From Acidobacteriaceae bacterium (GTDB lineage Bacteria; Acidobacteriota; Terriglobia; Terriglobales; Acidobacteriaceae): DNA of 64,000 nt. Made by a program: the position numbers and the translations under genes. Each line of letters starts with the position of its first letter. The first letter of the stretch is position 1. This document shows, in pieces, positions 1 to 10,010 of this stretch. The notes below the pieces were generated by a model. That model had not been told where the DNA came from. It ran no database searches and worked only from the letters and a program-made list of their open reading frames with translations. The stretch is from assembly GCA_021323655.1 (NCBI GenBank), contig JAJPKO010000010.1, positions 310,001-374,000 of the forward strand, in the 5' to 3' direction.

Positions 1-1704
1 CAACAGATTTGTGTCCCCGCCATATGGCGCAAGGTCTTCAGAAGTCCACGGCCCCTGCGCGCCATCAAACGTGAGTGAACCAAGCGCGTGGCGATGATAA
101 AACTCGTTCAGCTGCGCCTGACGATATTCACCGCCAAACTTGAACTGATGTTTTCCAATTGTCCAGGAGAGGTCATCGGTAAGATGTCCGGTGATGTCGT
201 TGCGGCCCTCAGGTGGAGTCTCGCCAGTGGGATCAAACTCCCCATTTGCGCCAATATTGATATTGGGTGATCCGGGAAATGGCGCGCCGGTCACAAGACC
301 AAGGGCAGACGGATTGAAGTCGGTTTCGAAATCGTCGAATAGCTGGTTGAAGTAATTCACGCCCGCCAGCACCTGATTGGCAAGAGTTGGCGTGAAGACA
401 TGGTTATAAACCAATGCATAGTTTTGCACGTGAATTGGAGCCACTTCGTAATAAGCCTTGAGGATAGAGCCTACCGGAGCTACCTGATTTCCCTGCCCTG
501 CGAACCAGTGCGCGGAAAGACTGTTGCGGTCATTGATCGTGTAGTCAAGTTTTATCAGGCCGTTATAGCTGTAGCCGTATTCCGGATCAACGCTGGTGTA
601 GTTATTTGTGGACGCAGGACCGCTGAGGGCATAGCTCGGCCATAGACCCTTATAAGAGCCTTTCCCGTTAATAAGCGCAACGGCAACAGGATTAACAGCA
701 ATTCCGTGATTGGCAAGAACTGCTTCAGCCTCTGCCTGATAAGCAAGTGACGGTTCAGTCGCCTGCGCCGGAACTCCGATGGTGAAATTCTGTTTTTCAA
801 ATGTTATAAACCAGAAAAGTTTGTCTTTGATAAATGGGCCGCCTGCGGAGAAGCCCCAGTTCTGATTTCGCACTTCCTGCTTTGTCTTGGTAAATGGATT
901 CTTGGCGCCGAGAGCTTCATTGCGGTTGAAGTAGTAAGCAGTTCCGTGAATTACATTTGTGCCGGAGCGGAGGCTCAGATTGACCGTGCCTCCGGGATTT
1001 CTGCCGGATTCCGGAGGTGCTTGCGTCTGCGCCGAGAACTGCTCAACTGCGTCAATCGGCAGCACAGTGCCCGCAATGCCGGAGACGCCGCCCTGATTGA
1101 CGGCGGGAATGTTATGCCACAGATCGTTGTTATCAATACCGTCAATCTGCCAGTTCATCTGGTTGGCGCGCGTGCCGTTCAGCGACCCATAGCCGCCGCC
1201 TACATATCCTGCAAATCCGGGAGTCAGCGCAATCAGCTGAGTAAAATCGCGCCCATTCAGGGGAATGTCCTGGACAGCTTTGCTCTGCAGCACGGTTGTC
1301 TGCGTCGTCGAAGTTGTATCCAGCGCCAGAGCTGCAGCAGATACCTCGACCGTTGTAGCCTGCGAAGCTACTGTTAACTTAACCGGAAGCGTATAGATGG
1401 TTCCTGCGGTTACGCCGACGTTGCCCACCTTAATCATCTGGAAGCCGCTGGCAGTTGCGGTAACCGTATATGTGCCCAGCGGTAAATCCTGAAATGCAAA
1501 CTCGCCGCCACTGGATGTAATCGTGGTGTGTGCAACCTGCGTTGCGTCGGCGGTAGCCACGACCTGAGCGCCTGCAATTACGGCTCCAGCCTGATCGGTG
1601 ACAACCCCATTGATGCCGCCACGAAATGTTTGCGCCTGCAGCAGACAGGCCGCAAATAGAACTACGACTGTGACAGATAGGAATAAAGGACGCCGGAACA
1701 ACAT
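1..1704 (-). CDS. Oar-like TonB-dependent receptor, N-terminal part (runs off window)
   Basis: Outer-membrane receptor of the acidobacterial Oar/TonB-dependent type. Reading the minus strand from the ATG at 1704 gives an uninterrupted frame to the window edge, so about 568 residues are seen and the C-terminal barrel is missing. A signal peptide (about residues 1-24, ending LLQAQ) is followed by a carboxypeptidase-regulatory/SdrD-like beta domain (GVVTDQAGAVIAGAQV, then the LPLGTYTV motif) and a plug region with PLNGRDFTQL and IDGIDNND. Aromatic-rich barrel strands follow (FWFITFEKQNF, HQFKFGGEYRQ). The start has GGAGG about 12 bases upstream. Such proteins are generally thought to import large substrates or anchor surface polymers; the substrate here is not readable. 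Confidence 0.93.
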   Translation of the reverse strand, partial: MLFRRPLFLSVTVVVLFAACLLQAQTFRGGINGVVTDQAGAVIAGAQVVATADATQVAHTTITSSGGEFAFQDLPLGTYTVTATASGFQMIKVGNVGVTAGTIYTLPVKLTVASQATTVEVSAAALALDTTSTTQTTVLQSKAVQDIPLNGRDFTQLIALTPGFAGYVGGGYGSLNGTRANQMNWQIDGIDNNDLWHNIPAVNQGGVSGIAGTVLPIDAVEQFSAQTQAPPESGRNPGGTVNLSLRSGTNVIHGTAYYFNRNEALGAKNPFTKTKQEVRNQNWGFSAGGPFIKDKLFWFITFEKQNFTIGVPAQATEPSLAYQAEAEAVLANHGIAVNPVAVALINGKGSYKGLWPSYALSGPASTNNYTSVDPEYGYSYNGLIKLDYTINDRNSLSAHWFAGQGNQVAPVGSILKAYYEVAPIHVQNYALVYNHVFTPTLANQVLAGVNYFNQLFDDFETDFNPSALGLVTGAPFPGSPNINIGANGEFDPTGETPPEGRNDITGHLTDDLSWTIGKHQFKFGGEYRQAQLNEFYHRHALGSLTFDGAQGPWTSEDLAPYGGDTNLL

Positions 1705-2204
1705 AGCAAAAACCTCCAGGGAAAGATAGGAAAAATCTATAATTTTGTAATTGAGCTGACTACTCAGTTAAAGCGCGCAGGAGAGGATTTCTACGAACGT
1801 TCTTTGGGATAACGCGCAGGATGAAATGTCTGCCGAATAACTTCCATGTCCAAACTTAGTTTGAACAAATGCGTGAATTCAACAGCAAATTTGAGGTATT
1901 CGATAAATCCAATTTCAGCGATAAACAGGATTTATTCGATACGGATCCAAGTCAGAAAAGAAAAAAAGAATGACGAAATGGGCAAATGTTTTATATTGCT
2001 GAACAAATCAGCAATAAGTAAGCACAGCATAAAGATTTTTAATGCTTCGCACTATAACTTTACCTACTGCACAGGCGAGGCCGTTGTGTCCCTGCGCCTA
2101 CGAATAATGGCGCCCTATTCCCGCTGCGCCAGTTCTTTCATAGGCGCAGGCATGCCGGCTTGTCCAAAAACTTTTGCTGTTTCTGACATGCGCTGCCAAG
2201 CAGA
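1705..2204. other. AT-rich gene-free spacer
   Basis: About 500 bases with no convincing gene. The stretch from roughly 1730 to 2060 is much richer in A and T than its surroundings. It probably carries the promoter of the leftward receptor gene. A 140-codon open frame crossing it on the plus strand has no ribosome site and no protein-like composition. Confidence 0.6.
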
Positions 2205-2753
2205 TTACATCAGTGGAAAGCGTTCGCGCACTTCGTACCTGGACCCGGATGGCTCCGTGAAGCTTTGATACAGCAGAAATTCGTGTGCCGTAAACACAGA
2301 CAATTTCGCTGGAAAAAGCTTTTCCACTACATGCCGAAGCCGCTTGAAATCAGCGGAAGAAGCGCGTCCTTTATTGTGCGCCAGCGTGATGTGCGGTGAA
2401 TATGGACGAACCTCTGGTTTAAATCCGCAATATGCTAACGCCTGTTCTGTCTGATAATGCAGCGCGAGGAGTGATTCTGTCTTCTCAATTTCGATGTGAA
2501 ACACGCCTGCCCGCTCAAAAAAGGCTGGGCCGCCTATTCGGATCTCTGCTGCGTCTGCACGGACCGTCCGCAAGTGTTGTACGATGCTTGTGTAACATTC
2601 TTCTTTCGCCTCACCAAGAAACTGCAATGTAACATGCCACTGCTGCGGCAAAGACCAGCGCAGCGCCGGAAATTCCCGGTGGAAGCTGCTCACATAAGAA
2701 TGCAATGACTGGGCAGTTTTATCATCCAGAGCGATTCCTGTAAAAAGCCGCAT
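2205..2753 (-). CDS. thpR: RNA 2',3'-cyclic phosphodiesterase / 2'-5' RNA ligase family protein
   Basis: Member of the 2H phosphoesterase (LigT/ThpR) superfamily, soluble, about 182 residues as usual for the family. Both catalytic HxT motifs are visible: HVTLQFLGE near residue 44 and HITLAHNK near residue 130. Family members hydrolyse 2',3'-cyclic phosphates and reversibly join tRNA halves in vitro; the biological substrate is not settled. I place the start at the ATG at 2753 (MRLFTGIAL), which is where family similarity begins. The open frame continues upstream only because it reads into a transposase scrap. Confidence 0.85.
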   Translation of the reverse strand: MRLFTGIALDDKTAQSLHSYVSSFHREFPALRWSLPQQWHVTLQFLGEAKEECYTSIVQHLRTVRADAAEIRIGGPAFFERAGVFHIEIEKTESLLALHYQTEQALAYCGFKPEVRPYSPHITLAHNKGRASSADFKRLRHVVEKLFPAKLSVFTAHEFLLYQSFTEPSGSRYEVRERFPLM

Positions 2754-2840
2754 GAATTCACTGTAGAGCAGAATCCGGCAGATGAATCTGCCTGCGGTGC
2801 ACAATCTATAACAGGATGCCAGTTGCGCCCAAGCTGTTCC

Positions 2841-3034
2841 GGCGATCCGTTTGACGCCGGCAAAGCGACGCAGCACCGGCAATTCATACAGTGCATCCTC
2901 GACCGCCGGCTTCGAGAGCGCGAACCACTGCTGGAGAAAAACTCGCAACATGATGTCGAGGCCCACCGGCTTGCGGCCCAGTTCACCCTTCGAGTAGTGC
3001 GGCACGACCGGCGAGAACAATTCGACCGCAAATT
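2841..3034 (-). pseudogene. IS5-type transposase N-terminal fragment
   Basis: About 60 codons ending near 2841 resemble the N-terminal region of IS5-family transposases. Recognisable pieces are PHYSKGELGRKPVGLD, LRVFLQQWFALS, VEDALY and LRRFAGV. A stop lies at 3033-3035 and the expected DDE catalytic domain is absent, so this is a 5'- and 3'-truncated relic. Similarity stops after RRFAG, and the frame then reads on into the RNA-ligase gene without a stop. No terminal inverted repeats were found. Confidence 0.75.
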
Positions 3035-3199
3035 ATCTTTTAAATTGTGGAGCGATTCCTTTGGAATCGTCTGGAGCGAAATCCAAGGAAGCGGATATCA
3101 CAGTCTTCCAATAGCAAGATACACGGGCGAACAAAGTGAGCGTGTCGCTGGACGCGCAGTCCTGATACACTCATCAGTTTCCTGGAGGTTTTTTCTAGA

Positions 3200-5392
3200 T
3201 TGGCTGCTTTGCAGGATTTTAAGCCTTATGTCCCCGCCCATGAATCGCGTCCGGAGTTTACCCTTCGCGCGGTGCTGCTGGGGTGTGTGTTTGCGCTGTT
3301 GTTTGGCGCTGTAACGGTCTATGTGGGGCTGCGGGCCGGTCTGACGGTGGCCGCATCCATTCCGATTGCAGTGCTTTCCATCAGCGTGCTCAGGGCGCTG
3401 GGCAAGGCATCCATACTTGAAAACAATATCGTTCAGACAACCGGGAACGCGGGGCAGTCCATTGCCGCTGGAGTCATCTTTACTCTGCCCGCGCTCATTT
3501 TCCTGGGCTTTGATCTCGAATACATCCGCATCTTCATGCTGGCGCTGCTGGGCGGATGGCTCGGCGTGCTCTTCATGATTCCGCTGCGGCGGCAATTGAT
3601 TGTGGAAGAACACGGGAACCTGACCTATCCCGAAGGCACCGCCTGCGCCGATGTGCTGGTTGCCGGTGAGCGCGGCGGATCGTTTGCCAGTCGCGTCTTC
3701 TTTGGTCTTGGCGTGGGTGCTCTCTATACGCTCTTCCAGAATGAAAACCTGCTGGGTACGTGGCCCGGCACCCCGAATTATGAGCCGAAGTGGCTGCCCG
3801 GCGCAGCGGTTCGCGCAGAGGCAACCCCTGAATATCTGGGCGTGGGCTACATTATTGGTCCGCGCATTGCGGGTACGCTCTTTGCCGGAGGCATCATCAG
3901 CTGGCTTGTGATTATGCCGGCGATCCACTTTTTCGGAGCGCATTATCCGCAGGCGATTTATCCCGGAACAGTGCCGATTGCACAGATGTCGCCCAGTGAT
4001 TTGTGGCGCGTCTATATCCGGCCCATGGGAGCGGGCGCGGTGGCTGCCTCAGGACTGATTACGCTGCTGCGCACCATGCCAACGATCGTCGGGGCGTTGC
4101 GCGCAGGCGTAAAGATGATGGGGAAGAATGCGGCCACGACCCGCTCTTCGCGCACGGAGCGCGATATTCCCATGAATATTGTTGTAGGGGGGAGCGTACT
4201 CCTGGTGCTGGCAATTTTCCTCTTCCTTACATTCAAGCCTGTGCCGGGAGCCTATACCGGATGGCTCGCCAACTTTGCCGCGGCGCTGCTGATTGTGATC
4301 TTTGGATTTTTGTTTGTCACCGTCAGCAGCCGTATTGTGGGCCTGATTGGCAGCTCGGCCAACCCCATCAGCGGCATGACGATTGCGACCATCATGGCGA
4401 CGGCGGCCATTTTTCTGGTTAAGGGCTGGACGGCCTCGGCCTTTGGCGCACTGGCCATTATGATCGGCGGCGTTGTCTGCATTGCCGCCGCGAATGCCGG
4501 AGACACATCGCAGGACCTTAAGACCGGGTTCCTGATCGGCGCGACTCCCTGGAAGCAGCAGGTGGCGGTGATGGTTGGCGTCATCGTCTCAGTATTTTCG
4601 ATTGGCATCACTCTGAACGCCATGAACAAGGGGCTGGAAACCTTCATGCTGCTCAAGCAGCCGGTCCCGTTTGACATTACCCAGCCGCATGATGGGGTCG
4701 AAGTGCAGCAACAGCACTTTTCGCGCCAGCGCTTTCTGCTGACAAAACCGGACAATTCTTCTGGCTTTGTGGAAGGTGGCCAGTATGTGCTGCTGAATGC
4801 TTTAGGCTCGAGGGCGTTGGCAGACGGCAAGTATCTCTACAATCCGCAAAGCGGCGAAATTGAGGTGCAGTGGGTACAGGGCATCGGCAGTGAAAAGGCT
4901 GCAGCGCCGCAGGGTCGTTTGATGGCAACGGTCATCAACGGAATTCTTTCGCGCAAGCTGCCGTGGGGGCTGGTCTTTTTGGGAGTATTTCTGGTGCTCG
5001 CAGTGGAAGTGCTCGGCATTCGCTCACTGTCGTTTGCGGTAGGTGCTTATCTTTCCATTGGCACCACTCTGGCCATGTTCTGCGGAGGGCTTGTGCGCTG
5101 GATGGCCGATCGCGCCGTGGAGAAAGCAGGGGGAAGCGCTTCAGAGCTGGAGAGCGAAGTTTCTCCGGGTTCACTGTACGCCAGCGGATTGATTGCCGCG
5201 GGCGGCGTAATGGGGCTGCTGGGTGTTGCGCGCAAATTGTATGAAACAGCAACAGGCAACGAGCTGCACGTATGGTTTGCCGAAGGCAGTTTTGCAGACA
5301 GACTGCTGCATCACCAGGGAGTTTCGATTGCGGCCTTTGCGCTGCTGGCGTTTTCGCTGTACTACTTTGCGCGCAAACCCCTGAAGGAATAG
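3200..5392 (+). CDS. OPT family oligopeptide/metal-chelate transporter
   Basis: Polytopic inner-membrane transporter of the OPT family, 730 residues. The N-terminal half has successive hydrophobic helices (LLGCVFALLFGAVTVYVGL, then ASIPIAVLSISVL). It also has family-typical stretches NNIVQTTGNAGQS near residue 76 and LTYPEGTACADVL near 140, and further helices to the C-terminus. A soluble insert lies at about residues 485-570. Family members move oligopeptides or metal-siderophore complexes with protons. The TTG start at 3200 is preceded by GGAGG 11 bases upstream. It converges with purK, leaving only about 13 bases between the stops. Confidence 0.9.
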   Translation: MAALQDFKPYVPAHESRPEFTLRAVLLGCVFALLFGAVTVYVGLRAGLTVAASIPIAVLSISVLRALGKASILENNIVQTTGNAGQSIAAGVIFTLPALIFLGFDLEYIRIFMLALLGGWLGVLFMIPLRRQLIVEEHGNLTYPEGTACADVLVAGERGGSFASRVFFGLGVGALYTLFQNENLLGTWPGTPNYEPKWLPGAAVRAEATPEYLGVGYIIGPRIAGTLFAGGIISWLVIMPAIHFFGAHYPQAIYPGTVPIAQMSPSDLWRVYIRPMGAGAVAASGLITLLRTMPTIVGALRAGVKMMGKNAATTRSSRTERDIPMNIVVGGSVLLVLAIFLFLTFKPVPGAYTGWLANFAAALLIVIFGFLFVTVSSRIVGLIGSSANPISGMTIATIMATAAIFLVKGWTASAFGALAIMIGGVVCIAAANAGDTSQDLKTGFLIGATPWKQQVAVMVGVIVSVFSIGITLNAMNKGLETFMLLKQPVPFDITQPHDGVEVQQQHFSRQRFLLTKPDNSSGFVEGGQYVLLNALGSRALADGKYLYNPQSGEIEVQWVQGIGSEKAAAPQGRLMATVINGILSRKLPWGLVFLGVFLVLAVEVLGIRSLSFAVGAYLSIGTTLAMFCGGLVRWMADRAVEKAGGSASELESEVSPGSLYASGLIAAGGVMGLLGVARKLYETATGNELHVWFAEGSFADRLLHHQGVSIAAFALLAFSLYYFARKPLKE

Positions 5393-5405
5393 CCGGGAGG
5401 ACTGC

Positions 5406-6551
5406 TTAGAGCAACCCCTCAGCCTCAAGCACGCGCTGGACGGCCTCTTCCGGTGTTTTTCCTATTGCGGAAAGATGGCCCATCTTGCGGCCCTTGCGGG
5501 ACTGGTGCTTTTCATACAGGTGCAGGCGCACTCCGGGGACCCGCAGTGCCTGGTCAAAACGCGGTTCGTGATCGATCCACAAATCTCCCAGGAGATTGAC
5601 GATGGCCACGGGCGCGATCACAGAAGTATCGCCCAAAGGCAGGTCGCACACGGCGCGCACAATCTGCTCAAACTGGCTGGTGACGCAGGCGCGCTCGCTC
5701 GTGTGGTAGCTGTTGTGCGGACGCGGCGCCAGCTCATTCACCAGCAGGCGGCCATCTCGCGTCACAAACATTTCAACGGCGAGAATGCCTTCCAGGCGCA
5801 TCTTGTCCGCGATATCGCGTGCCAGCTTCTGCGCTTTTTCTTCCAACGAAGAGGGGATGACCGAAGGAATGACGCTCCAGGCCAGAATCTGATTCACATG
5901 GTGGTTGGTGGCCGTAGGAAAGCTCTTTGTTTCGCCATTTGGAGCTCGCGCCACCATTACAGAGATTTCTTTTTCAAGATCGAGGGCCTTTTCCGCAATC
6001 GCAGGACGCTCACCGAGGGACTTCCATGCTTCGATGACTTCAGCTTCGGAAGACTGCTTTTCGGCAAAACCGATTCTCGCCTGGCTGCGGCCGTCGTATC
6101 CGCCGCGCGCGCTTTTGACGAAGAGCTTTCCTCCAAGGGCCTTTGCCGCGCTTTGCAGGTCCGCCTCAGAATGGATGGCACGAAATTCGCCAACCGGGAA
6201 TTGGTTCTCCGCAAGCCAGCTCTTTTGCAGAATACGGTCCTGAATACTCTGCATTATGGCGATGCCGGGACGCAGGGGCGCAAATTTTTGCGCGGCCTCA
6301 AGGCAGGCGATGGAAACCTGCTCGATTTCAAGCGTGACTACATCGGAACCGCGCGCCAGATCTGCCGCGGCGCGGGCATCATCCCATCCGCCTTCAAAGC
6401 AGGCGTCTACAACAAAGCGCGCAGGGCACGATGGATCAGGGTCCATGACCTGCACGCGATACCCGAGCGAGCGCGCCGCCATCGCCGTCATACGGCCAAG
6501 CTGTCCACCGCCGAGAATTCCAATTGTTGAGCCGGGAAGGATGGCGCTCAT
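5406..6551 (-). CDS. purK: 5-(carboxyamino)imidazole ribonucleotide synthase
   Basis: ATP-grasp enzyme converting AIR, bicarbonate and ATP to N5-CAIR in de novo purine synthesis; 381 residues, normal length. The N-terminus carries the nucleotide-binding GGGQLGRM motif near residue 14. The ATP-grasp body includes [13 protein letters not shown] near 145 and the metal-binding [13 protein letters not shown] near 270. Its ATG overlaps the purE stop by four bases, so the two are translationally coupled. Confidence 0.96.
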   Translation of the reverse strand: MSAILPGSTIGILGGGQLGRMTAMAARSLGYRVQVMDPDPSCPARFVVDACFEGGWDDARAAADLARGSDVVTLEIEQVSIACLEAAQKFAPLRPGIAIMQSIQDRILQKSWLAENQFPVGEFRAIHSEADLQSAAKALGGKLFVKSARGGYDGRSQARIGFAEKQSSEAEVIEAWKSLGERPAIAEKALDLEKEISVMVARAPNGETKSFPTATNHHVNQILAWSVIPSVIPSSLEEKAQKLARDIADKMRLEGILAVEMFVTRDGRLLVNELAPRPHNSYHTSERACVTSQFEQIVRAVCDLPLGDTSVIAPVAIVNLLGDLWIDHEPRFDQALRVPGVRLHLYEKHQSRKGRKMGHLSAIGKTPEEAVQRVLEAEGLL

Positions 6552-7039
6552 TGCGGCAGCTCCTGCTTGAGGACTTCCTGCGTGCGCGCATCACGCCAGG
6601 CGCGCAGACGGTTGCGCAGCCCTGCGTCAGTTGTTGCAAGAATCTCTGCCGCAAACAATGCTGCGTTGGCAGCGCCAGGCTTGCCGATGGCGAGCGTTCC
6701 CACGGGAACGCCTTTCGGCATCTGCACAATGGAAAGCAGCGAATCTATGCCATTCAGCATCGTTGCAGGCACGGGCACACCAAGCACGGGCAGAAGCGTT
6801 TTGGCGGCAAGCATTCCCGGCAGGTGCGCCGCGCCGCCTGCTCCGGCAATAATGACGCGCAGGCCGCGACCTTCTGCCTGGGCGGCGTATTCAAAAAGCC
6901 AGTCGGGAGTGCGGTGGGCCGATACCACGCGCACTTCATAAGGAATTGAGAATTCTTTCAGCAGGTCAACGGCAGCTTTTAATACTTCGTAATCGCTCTG
7001 GCTGCCCATGACCACGCCAACGAGAGGGGCGTGCTCCAT
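6548..7039 (-). CDS. purE: N5-carboxyaminoimidazole ribonucleotide mutase
   Basis: Class I PurE, 163 residues, converting N5-CAIR to CAIR. The family signature [10 protein letters not shown] lies at residues 11-20, followed by [15 protein letters not shown] near 38 and [17 protein letters not shown] near 67. First gene of the purE-purK operon. The roughly 95-base gap upstream separates it from the phage-like element, so its promoter must be in that gap or inside the small gene beyond it. Confidence 0.97.
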   Translation of the reverse strand: MEHAPLVGVVMGSQSDYEVLKAAVDLLKEFSIPYEVRVVSAHRTPDWLFEYAAQAEGRGLRVIIAGAGGAAHLPGMLAAKTLLPVLGVPVPATMLNGIDSLLSIVQMPKGVPVGTLAIGKPGAANAALFAAEILATTDAGLRNRLRAWRDARTQEVLKQELPQ

Positions 7040-7135
7040 AGTGATGATTATAGTGTGAGCGATGGAACAGCCGTCATGCTGAAGAACCCTGGCGATGATG
7101 GGCGGGCCATGACCACACAGAGTTCTTCCGCCTGG

Positions 7136-7417
7136 CTACAGTTTAATTCCGACGGAAGCCGCAAACCTGACCACGGCTGGCCATACGGCCTTCAAATCCT
7201 GAACAGTGGTCGCATCGAGCGTAAAGTTCAGCGGGTTGCTGGCCACAGCGCTTACGTCTTCTACGGCCTTCGCAACGGTGCCTAGCAGCACGCCCAGGCC
7301 GGCAATCGCATCGGGATTGAGCTCGCTGCTGATGGTTTTTGCGCGCGTCAGAAACTTCAGCACGTCGTCTGCTGCCACTTCAATTCCATGCTCTATGCCA
7401 AGAAGGATGTTTGCCAT
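7136..7417 (-). CDS. Small alpha-helical protein at the end of the phage-like operon
   Basis: A 93-residue protein rich in Ala, Val and Asp, predicted mostly helical, without an obvious signal or clear membrane span. Motifs include LKFLTRAKTISSELNPD. The start codon follows directly after the stop of the preceding gene, indicating coupling. No family recognised; its place after the hub gene is where tail accessory or lysis genes often sit, but that is only positional. Confidence 0.65.
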   Translation of the reverse strand: MANILLGIEHGIEVAADDVLKFLTRAKTISSELNPDAIAGLGVLLGTVAKAVEDVSAVASNPLNFTLDATTVQDLKAVWPAVVRFAASVGIKL

Positions 7418-7627
7418 CTATTTCTTCTCCGTGTTTGATTGAGTTGTTGGTGCTCCAAAGGCCCTGTCGAGGTTCGCCGCAAGAAAATGCGTGAAACGGT
7501 AGAGCCATCCATAAAAGCGGCTGTCATCGGCACGCGGAGCGTCCATCGCGCTCACCGCTGCCGAAAAAATCCACAGCACACCCATCCCAATCCAGAAGAA
7601 CTGGGGACTGTTGGTTGATAGGTCCAT
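7418..7627 (-). CDS. Small single-span membrane protein (holin-like position)
   Basis: A 69-residue protein with one N-terminal hydrophobic segment (FFWIGMGVLWIFSAAVSAM, about residues 10-28) and a charged C-terminal tail ending in Lys-Lys. A ribosome site (AAGGAAATTGTC) precedes its ATG. Size, single span and position after the tail genes would fit a holin or an anchoring subunit, but no holin family is recognised and no endolysin accompanies it. Confidence 0.65.
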   Translation of the reverse strand: MDLSTNSPQFFWIGMGVLWIFSAAVSAMDAPRADDSRFYGWLYRFTHFLAANLDRAFGAPTTQSNTEKK

Positions 7628-7656
7628 GACAATTTCCTTAGTTGTGAAGAAAACTA

Positions 7657-7690
7657 GGTGGTCCCATGCCTCGCAGAGACATGGGTTTTA
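7657..7690. repeat. Palindromic spacer repeat, copy 1
   Basis: Arms CCCATG (7663-7668) and CATGGG (7680-7685) enclose CCTCGCAGAGA. It sits immediately after the hub gene stop and may terminate or stabilise the transcript. Related hairpins occur at about 14855, 18358, 20001 and 28557. Confidence 0.6.
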
Positions 7691-10000
7691 CAGCGGCACG
7701 TTCACAAATACCGCGCTCGAGAAGCGCGAGTAGTTCGGCGGAGTCGAGCCATCGTACATGCGAATGTAATACTGCTCCATCACCGCTTCGCGCGGAATCG
7801 TGAAGTTGCTGACTGGGCTGCGCAGCACTAAATCAGAGTCCGTACCTGGGCCAAAAGACCAGTCCCGCCGACGTACTTCAAAGCCGCCGCCGGAAGGTGG
7901 CGTGACATTGGTGCTGACCTGAATCGCAGACGAGCTGACCGAAACTGTCATATCGCGCAGATTGTCTAACGGCTCAACCGTCTGCGGTTGCTGCGGCAGC
8001 CATGTATCTGCCGGAACAGCAGAGGACGCCTTGATGGCCAGCGGCTCGGCCCAGTCATTGGCAAACCAGATGGTGTATTTGTTCAGTTGCGGTGACGTAT
8101 TCTGCACCTCAATCTGCACCTTGCGCACAACTACGTTTGCGGCCATGCCGGAGGAAGTCGCGGAAATCGCAAGCACATCTCCCGGCCATACATCTCCTTG
8201 TGTCTCGAAATTCCATCCGGTGTACGTGCCCTTCCACGCTGCGCCGCGGCTCGAAGCAAGATTGAGGATGGCCGTGGCGGCATTTTCGCAGTCCATAGAA
8301 CTGAGCGGCTTCGGATGTGTGACGGTGCCCATCCATCGTGAGGTCACAGGAATCTGCACGGGACCTTGCGACGATGTTGACACATTGTTTGCCAGACGCG
8401 CGACCGCACGCCTCTTTGTACGGTATGAGACAAAAACCAGCTCGCCGGATTGCGGCACGCTTGTCGCATAAAAGCGCAGCTTTCCTGTGCGTTCTATTCT
8501 GCAGTCCGCGCCCTGGGCCGTGGTACCAATGCGCCGCGTCACTATGCTTCCGCCCAGTGGAAGGCTCGCAACCCACTCTGGTCCCGCCTGCGCAATGTGC
8601 ACGCTGCGAATGCTGCAATCCAGGCCAGCACTGTTCAGTGGAGCATATACGCCGGCCGCCGGAGCATTCGCGATCGCGCCGTCATACAGAATTACCGGGG
8701 TCTGTGCCACACCGTTCGTCGTGTCCTGAATCTCAAGAACGCAACTCGCATTGCACGGAATGGCCGTTCCGCCAAAGAGTCTCGTTCCCGTGTCATCCAC
8801 CGAATAGTACGACTGCAACACGCGCTGCATCTCTTTCGCATAGATGCGCGTGCGCAGCGTGTACACGTGGCCCGCTGCGGGAGTAAATGCATTTCCTGCA
8901 ACTGCGCCAGCAACAAAGGCCGCGACAGAGTTGGCGCCATTGCTCTGCGTCACCTGAAAACCGGCAATGCAGTCCGGTGCGCTGATGACTCCCGAATACA
9001 GTCCGCTGAGCAGGCCCGTACTCGCAGCGTTGAATTGCACGCCGTTCGCTTCGATGATCAGCGAACCGCCAAGCTCAAAGCTGCTAATCGTACTGACGCA
9101 GGTCTGCCCGTCGTTGCCGTTGCCGCCCGCGCAGGTAAGGCCTGTGGATGTAAGTGATACGTGCTGGCCGGGGTCGCGCACCTGCCATACGGCGGCATTC
9201 ACAGCCGGACCCTGAAACAGATCGGCAAGCTCGTGTGTCTTTGAAGATGGAGGGAAGAAAGGCTCTTCCGTCAGATCAAAGAGCGTAGTAGTGCCATCAC
9301 CCTGAAAGACCTCAGTCACATAGGCGCTAGGTTCCTCATCTCCGCAGGTCGTCACATCATTCGCAAGGGCCTTTACCTGCGATGCCTGCAAGTGTCCCAT
9401 TTGCAGAGTGCCATTCGATTCACTCAACACATGTGTCGTAGTGCCAACCGGTACAAGCGTAATGCTGCCGTTCACTGCCCGATAAGCATTGCGCGAATGC
9501 GCCGCCAGCAGGCCCGCATTTGTGGACCAGCTGCCGGAAGGCTCCGCGACAAACCTGCCCACGACCCCTGTTGCCGCGGTAGTGTTGAGTGAAAACTGGC
9601 TTGCACTCACGGTGCTGGTCAAGGCCGCGAGGACCTGCGAAGCAGGCTCGTTATACAGCGCCGTCCGCTGCGGAATCCCTTGCATATCCAGAAGTACTTC
9701 ATCACTCACGGCCGAGATGGATGCCTGATAAAAAGGCCCGGCAATTCCTTCGCCCGCCAGCACCATTGCGGGCTCAGTGGCAATGTATCCGGTAAAGAGC
9801 GCCGTGCCGCTGTCATCAGAAATTACAACCCTGCCGAAGCGCAGCGGCACTTCCAGATTCACCGGAGAGGGAACCAGCACAAACGAACAGATGGCCGGCT
9901 GGTTCAGTTCTCGCTCAATGCGCAGCGGCGGTTTCTCAGCGAGTGCGCTGGTATAGTCAAGCGCGCCTTTGCCATCCACATTGTCGATCATCAGCTTCAA
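7688..10000 (-). CDS. Putative tail hub / baseplate protein
   Basis: A 770-residue protein. The N-terminus (LMIDNVDGKGALDYTSAL, then RIERELNQPAICSFVL) and the stretch FGRVVISDDSGTALFTGYI look like the beta-domain found in tail hub proteins that cap the tube. A lectin-like insert lies around residues 260-420 (FELGGSLIIEANGVQF) and a fibronectin-like C-terminal domain around 690-770. I choose the TTG at 10000 because AAGGAGATCCG precedes it; a longer frame begins at 10018. Its location directly after the tail tube gene supports a tail role. The function is inferred, not recognised from a named family. Confidence 0.6.
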   Translation of the reverse strand: MKLMIDNVDGKGALDYTSALAEKPPLRIERELNQPAICSFVLVPSPVNLEVPLRFGRVVISDDSGTALFTGYIATEPAMVLAGEGIAGPFYQASISAVSDEVLLDMQGIPQRTALYNEPASQVLAALTSTVSASQFSLNTTAATGVVGRFVAEPSGSWSTNAGLLAAHSRNAYRAVNGSITLVPVGTTTHVLSESNGTLQMGHLQASQVKALANDVTTCGDEEPSAYVTEVFQGDGTTTLFDLTEEPFFPPSSKTHELADLFQGPAVNAAVWQVRDPGQHVSLTSTGLTCAGGNGNDGQTCVSTISSFELGGSLIIEANGVQFNAASTGLLSGLYSGVISAPDCIAGFQVTQSNGANSVAAFVAGAVAGNAFTPAAGHVYTLRTRIYAKEMQRVLQSYYSVDDTGTRLFGGTAIPCNASCVLEIQDTTNGVAQTPVILYDGAIANAPAAGVYAPLNSAGLDCSIRSVHIAQAGPEWVASLPLGGSIVTRRIGTTAQGADCRIERTGKLRFYATSVPQSGELVFVSYRTKRRAVARLANNVSTSSQGPVQIPVTSRWMGTVTHPKPLSSMDCENAATAILNLASSRGAAWKGTYTGWNFETQGDVWPGDVLAISATSSGMAANVVVRKVQIEVQNTSPQLNKYTIWFANDWAEPLAIKASSAVPADTWLPQQPQTVEPLDNLRDMTVSVSSSAIQVSTNVTPPSGGGFEVRRRDWSFGPGTDSDLVLRSPVSNFTIPREAVMEQYYIRMYDGSTPPNYSRFSSAVFVNVPL

Positions 10001-10010
10001 ACGGATCTCC

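Noticed and set aside
1846-2268. 140-codon open frame on the plus strand
   Set aside because: Lies in the AT-rich spacer, lacks a ribosome site, and runs into the antisense of the RNA ligase gene.
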